Shown here: positions 59,415 through 64,000 of the stretch, piece after piece | Position numbering within the stretch: the stretch's first letter is position 1 | Layout of the letters: every line of letters begins with the position of its first letter | Assembly (NCBI GenBank): GCA_026874595.1 | Contig: CM049313.1 | Location: forward strand, 46,632,159 to 46,696,158 | DNA from: Sipunculus nudus | Taxonomy: Eukaryota; Annelida; Sipuncula; Golfingiida; Sipunculidae | Direction of reading: 5' to 3' | DNA length: 64,000 bases | Translations under genes and position numbers: made by a program | The notes under the pieces: model-generated | The model's input: the letters and a program-made list of their open reading frames with translations, nothing else | Databases searched by the model: none | Told to the model about the DNA's origin: nothing

Positions 59415-60942
59415 TAATCGCGTAAACAAACAATCATATAAATCACGCAATATATACAATATAATAAATTAGTACAATTTAAAAGTTACAGTTAGTCAGT
59501 CTTGAAAAGAAAATCCGTCGTATATTTTGTCTGAGTCAACAAATTAAAAAAACTTATCACGACTCTATCATACATACACATGTCATTACTCACGTATTTA
59601 TGCATTATATATGTTCATATATTATAGTTATTTTAATCATCTTGTCTTTTCTTTTTTATTTACCGTCCGTGTATTCAATTCACAATATATCTCATGATCA
59701 ATACATATAAATCGCTATTTCAATGAGAATTTCTAAAGACCATATCACGTGACAAACCTTCATTCGTTGATAGTTTTCATGCATGGAGGCGTTCTACTAT
59801 TATTCAGATTTAGCAGATACAATCCTCTTTTGCTAACCAATGAATATTCATCACTATACCCGATACGGGTCAAGCCCAGGCCGTCGTTTAATTGTGATCT
59901 TTATGCGAGCGCGCGAAACCTGTAATACAGTTTTAGTAAGCCCGGTATTTATGGGTATAATTGTGTATGTATTTGACCCACGCATTAGTGAACATAATAA
60001 CACAGACTGAAGCTATATCACTGCCCTGCCATAAACATAAGACGGCTTGTGCAGTATACCCATTGGGCTCCTGTGTTAAACGCTGGTTACAATAGCGGCA
60101 TAAAAAGGACACGCTTTAAATAAGTGATCTTTCGGAGGCGGCTTCGTTGGTTGACTCTAATAAGGCCTGTGATACTATACACAATGAATACAGTGTTTTC
60201 CCACGAAATGGCTCATTCTAACTGTTTCCTGGCAAAACCTGTACTTAAGCGCCACAAAACCATGGGAGCTAGACTTCTTACCCAGCCAAGCACACAAATA
60301 CAAGGCTCCTTTTGCTCTCTTCCCAATCAATCTCAGGACGTTGCTTTGTTGCAGACCCACCTGCCCCGAGCCCTAGGGAGATTCCCACGCATACGGAAAC
60401 CGAGAGGTTCATCGACACCGCATGCCGATGGATAGATGGATGGATGGTATGTTGGCAATCCTTCAGCTGGACTCGGACCCTTGTTTTAGCTTTGGTAACC
60501 TAGCTTTATGATGTAAAGTTCACTCATACAGCTAGATAACCAAAGAAAAAATGAGGGTCTATCTGCAACTCATCAGGAGAAGATGCTGGGATGCTGCTTG
60601 ACCGGATGCTGTTCATCTTCTTAATCTTCTCGAATGGATTTGTATCTCTTCATCTTCTGGGTGTCATACGTTAATTCTCCGGTTGACCGTCATTGTATGC
60701 TTAGATATAGACTTTAGGTTTGATTTTAAAATATTTTCTAAATATTCTGAATTTTCCATAATTTAATCTGTAAATCTCCTACTATCTTGTTCTACTTTCT
60801 TATCTTGAGGACTTAGTTTTGTTTTAGGCCTTATCTTTTTTTTATAGTTTCATCTTTTATCTTCTTTATCTTAGTAGCTTAATCTCTCCGCTTGTCTTGA
60901 AACTTTTTTATAGTTAGGTATGACTTCAGAATTTAGTTTCAC

Positions 60943-60945
<3 letters not shown>
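59257..60945. other. Non-coding stretch
   Basis: No supported gene. TCACGTGA occurs at 59745-59752. The GC-richer part at about 60120-60480 has open frames on both strands without domains. Confidence 0.4.

Positions 60946-60988
<43 letters not shown>
60946..60988. repeat. (AT)n microsatellite
   Basis: A pure AT tract of about 43 bases. Confidence 0.95.
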
Positions 60989-60992
<4 letters not shown>

Positions 60993-63900
60993 ACCTGTAA
61001 TTCATATGATTCATTACAGAATGAGTTTATGGTGTATTTACAAGTTAATATTTATAACAATTAATTAGAAGTCAGAGATTTAATATCTCATAACATCATA
61101 ATCAAACAAACCGATTTGTTTAATACTTATTGGGAAAGTTAATGGTCTGTTCGGCAGACATGTATTTGGTTATTATTATTAGATAAAAGAACATATTAAA
61201 CTTTATGAACTTGCTAAATGCTAAATTTAGATTATTAAATGAAGATAAATTCCCACATATATTTTACGGGTTGAAATATTGATGAACGAATAATGGTAAC
61301 AGGAAAAGATTTTAATGTAGTTATAGCTGTAAATATAGAAGAATGTATTATATCTAGCATTATAGGTAAGTTTTATTATACTTTGATAATGTTCATATAA
61401 CCTATACCTTTATTTCATTAAGCATATCCTTATATATTTATAATGTGTAAAATCGATGGCAGGTGAAAAATATTGCAAAGTGTAATATTATTCAAGTGTA
61501 ACGAAAAAAATGCTATTACAATTACTGCATGAACATGTTTTACGTATATCGTCATTAGCCTGGATTTGTTTAAATATTTTTTCTCTTAAAATGAAAGGTT
61601 CAAGATGGTATAGTTACTATTTCTGATGATTTGTAATAAGCATAATTATTAAATATGGTATGGTACCTCTAAACATCTTTTTAAACGTATTTTAGAATAG
61701 TAAAGTTTTTTGCTCAAAATATGTTCTGAAGTGCATCTATTTTATCACCATTTGTTTTTCATCATTTTGCATCCGGGTAAAAATAAAATAAAACTTATTT
61801 TTAAAATGTCTTGGAAATGTTTTCCGAGTATACGTGTGAGTCACCATTGTGGTTTTGCGATGCTTGATTGTGAGTAATCGACGACATAAAAAAAATGCCA
61901 CGCTGCCGTGTTTGTGGTCAATAAATGCAGGGCGTTTTTGATAAACACATCACATCCTCCTCACCTGTCGAATACCAGGTGATGCTACAACCATACCACA
62001 ATACCGTGACATCGGTAACGGAATTTAATAAGGAGCGGCATCTTAATATATAAAAAAGATACCTTTTGGCCGTTGCTCACCTTTTGCAACAAACAGAGAC
62101 CTGTAGCTTGTTAATCATATATGATATTTGCCTTTAGATAAATATATTTTGACACACACCTGCTTGGAGCAAGTAGACTCGATGGTTTAATGGTGACATT
62201 GACTAAAACGCGCACAGGTGAACAGGCTTTCGTATGCATGGTTAAGCTCTGAAGCAGTCACCACAACCGAAGATAAACGTAGTGTCGGCCCCACAGTAAT
62301 AAAAAAATGTTCACGGGTAATTAACTCTGCATCAAGCATGAATTTCATCTTTTGGAGTTTCCGATTTGGAGGTAAACCAGTACAGCGGTCGGAAAAGCAG
62401 CCAAGATGTCAGGGCCTTCAGGTGCATCGCTTGTGATCTCCACTAAAGAGTTTCTACCACCCTTGCACCTTTTTTCCTGTTGCCTCCTGTTAAGAAATGA
62501 AGCCAAAACGGTCTAAAACTACTGAAAAATTGTAAACCACTACTTTCATTTGTTTCTCTTTATTTTTAATAACCTTACTTCAATTTTTTTAATTCGTGAG
62601 TAACTCATGTTACTTTCCAGAGATTATAACTTCTTACCTGTTTTCCTTTTTCTTGTACTGTGTGTTATTCGTTTTCAGCACACATTTGGTCGGAATTTAA
62701 TCGGAAAACGGTACGAATTCCATTAGAAATTATCATATATATGAAACCAGCAGACCCCCCCCCCCTTCCAACGCAACCTCTGCATTTATACAGACAACAA
62801 TAGTAACATCTTTGATATTTAAAAATTTGTATATTTTTCTGAAACAGAGTTTAATGGATAATTCACTTTTGTATTTAACATATTATGGTATAAATATAGA
62901 GCGCTGTCGATATCTTAGAACGGAACAGGAAAGTTTTAACAGCCAAGTGTGGAATGCAAATTAGCGTGACGATAACACCTGATCCCGCCCTAAGCCTCGT
63001 TTTCACATAAAATCAGTGGACTGTGTCGTCTGCACTCTCACCAAAGATGAGAAGACTGATTGTGGAAAATCAATCGCTTAATACCCTTCGTTAAAGTATC
63101 TATAAATGACAGCAGCTACATTGATCTGATACTGCATACAAAATCACGTTCCGATGAACGCTTTTCCAGTATTTTGAGATATTAACGACATGATTTTGAG
63201 TGTTCAACTTTTAAAGGAATTGTATGGTTCTTTCATTTCGTGGAGTGCGCCTTTTACCTGCGGTGGCTGGATATTACCTAGCCTTTTTACTGTGAACTGT
63301 TTTGCAATTAGTATTATTTCGGTATTTAACACATGCTGAGTAAACGATGGCTTAAGGAAGGCATTCAAAAACAGGCTTCTGTGACATAAGAAACAAATTA
63401 TGGTCACAAAGTTTAACTTGGATAGTGAGCGTAGTCTAATAATTTCATTTAATTATACGAGCAATAATTATAAGACCTGATAATAACTATAGCCTCGCAG
63501 AGAAAAGTTATTTAAATTTATGCTTCTATATGTATAATTACAGTCATTGGGTTGTAGATTTGTTATAATGCAAAGTTTTTTTTCCGAATTTTACTTAAAG
63601 GTATTTTGCAAGGTTAGATTATGTATAATGTTTGTGTCTAATACTTGGTAATTATGCAGTTAAACGTGTCATTATTATCTCGTTAAAATGCTTGCCAAAG
63701 ATATTTTGCAAGTGCTAAGTCATTACACTTAATGGCTATCTGATGTGAAGAAAAAAAAAAGATACCCACCATGCAACGCGCGTTACACCACAGGGAAAAC
63801 TTTCTTAAACTTCAATAGCTCAATTTTTATCCGGGGTATTTCTTGCGTTACCTTGGAAACAACGGGGGTCGTGTGCCAGTTATTATCAGTTCTGATGTTT

Positions 63901-64000
63901 GCTCCAGATTACAGCTCTGTGCAGGGTAAATGTGTCACTCAATATGCGCCTGCAGCCTTTGCTTCTTGCCGTCGCCTGTGGTGTTGTAAATGTTCGCAAA
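60989..64000. other. AT-rich non-coding end of window
   Basis: No supported gene or RNA. A poly-C run of about 11 bases lies near 62756. Short frames (62218-62436, 63204-63407) have no recognisable domain. Confidence 0.4.

Overview
The window looks like AT-rich nuclear DNA of a marine invertebrate, most likely a mollusc and plausibly a bivalve. The evidence is the density of long (AT)n tracts, two large minisatellites, an L1/Tx1-type LINE remnant, a tRNA-derived SINE with a C/T-rich conserved core, a DINE/pearl-like element with internal tandem repeats, and several short inverted-repeat transposons. There is no bacterial operon structure, rRNA or CRISPR array. The species cannot be named from sequence alone.

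Only one gene family is convincing. At 17270-18706 (minus strand) lies an uninterrupted 478-codon gene for a patatin-like phospholipase with two canonical EF-hand loops behind the lipase domain and an MGNEAS N-terminus typical of N-myristoylated proteins. A second, closely similar copy at 24706-26140 is broken by a single extra base just before the segment carrying the catalytic aspartate. The similarity runs beyond the genes on both sides (about 16.2-21.9 kb against 23.9-27.4 kb), so this is a segmental tandem duplication later modified by transposon insertions in copy A.

Layout. 0-2 kb: AT/AG microsatellite and a 41-bp minisatellite. 2-16 kb: gene-poor DNA with scattered GC-richer islands (E2F-like pair at 6.86 kb, hairpin island at 9.0 kb), microsatellites and dispersed repeats. 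16-27.5 kb: the phospholipase duplication. 28.6-29.1 kb: CRE and X-box-like sites. 30.2-33.5 kb: degraded LINE, minus strand. 33.6 kb: SINE. 34-38 kb: simple repeats and a TATA-containing GC-richer stretch. 38.2-39.35 kb: element with three internal ~260-bp repeats and terminal hairpins. 40.1-42.3 kb: 67-bp minisatellite of about 33 units. 42.7-43.7 kb: pogo/Tigger-like DNA transposon with perfect 13-bp inverted ends and TA target sites. 44-64 kb: mostly unannotatable AT-rich DNA with further dispersed repeats, a 146-bp MITE at 57.9 kb and a near-perfect 26-bp palindrome at 57.16 kb.

At least four families recur inside the window and are labelled here R1 (11.2 and 58.2 kb), R2 (13.3 and 29.1 kb), R3 (16.5, 22.3, 45.9 and 47.8 kb) and E (15.9, 16.3, 43.9 kb, with a relative at 11.5 kb). 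All boundaries of repeats were judged by eye and are approximate unless inverted ends or target duplications are stated.
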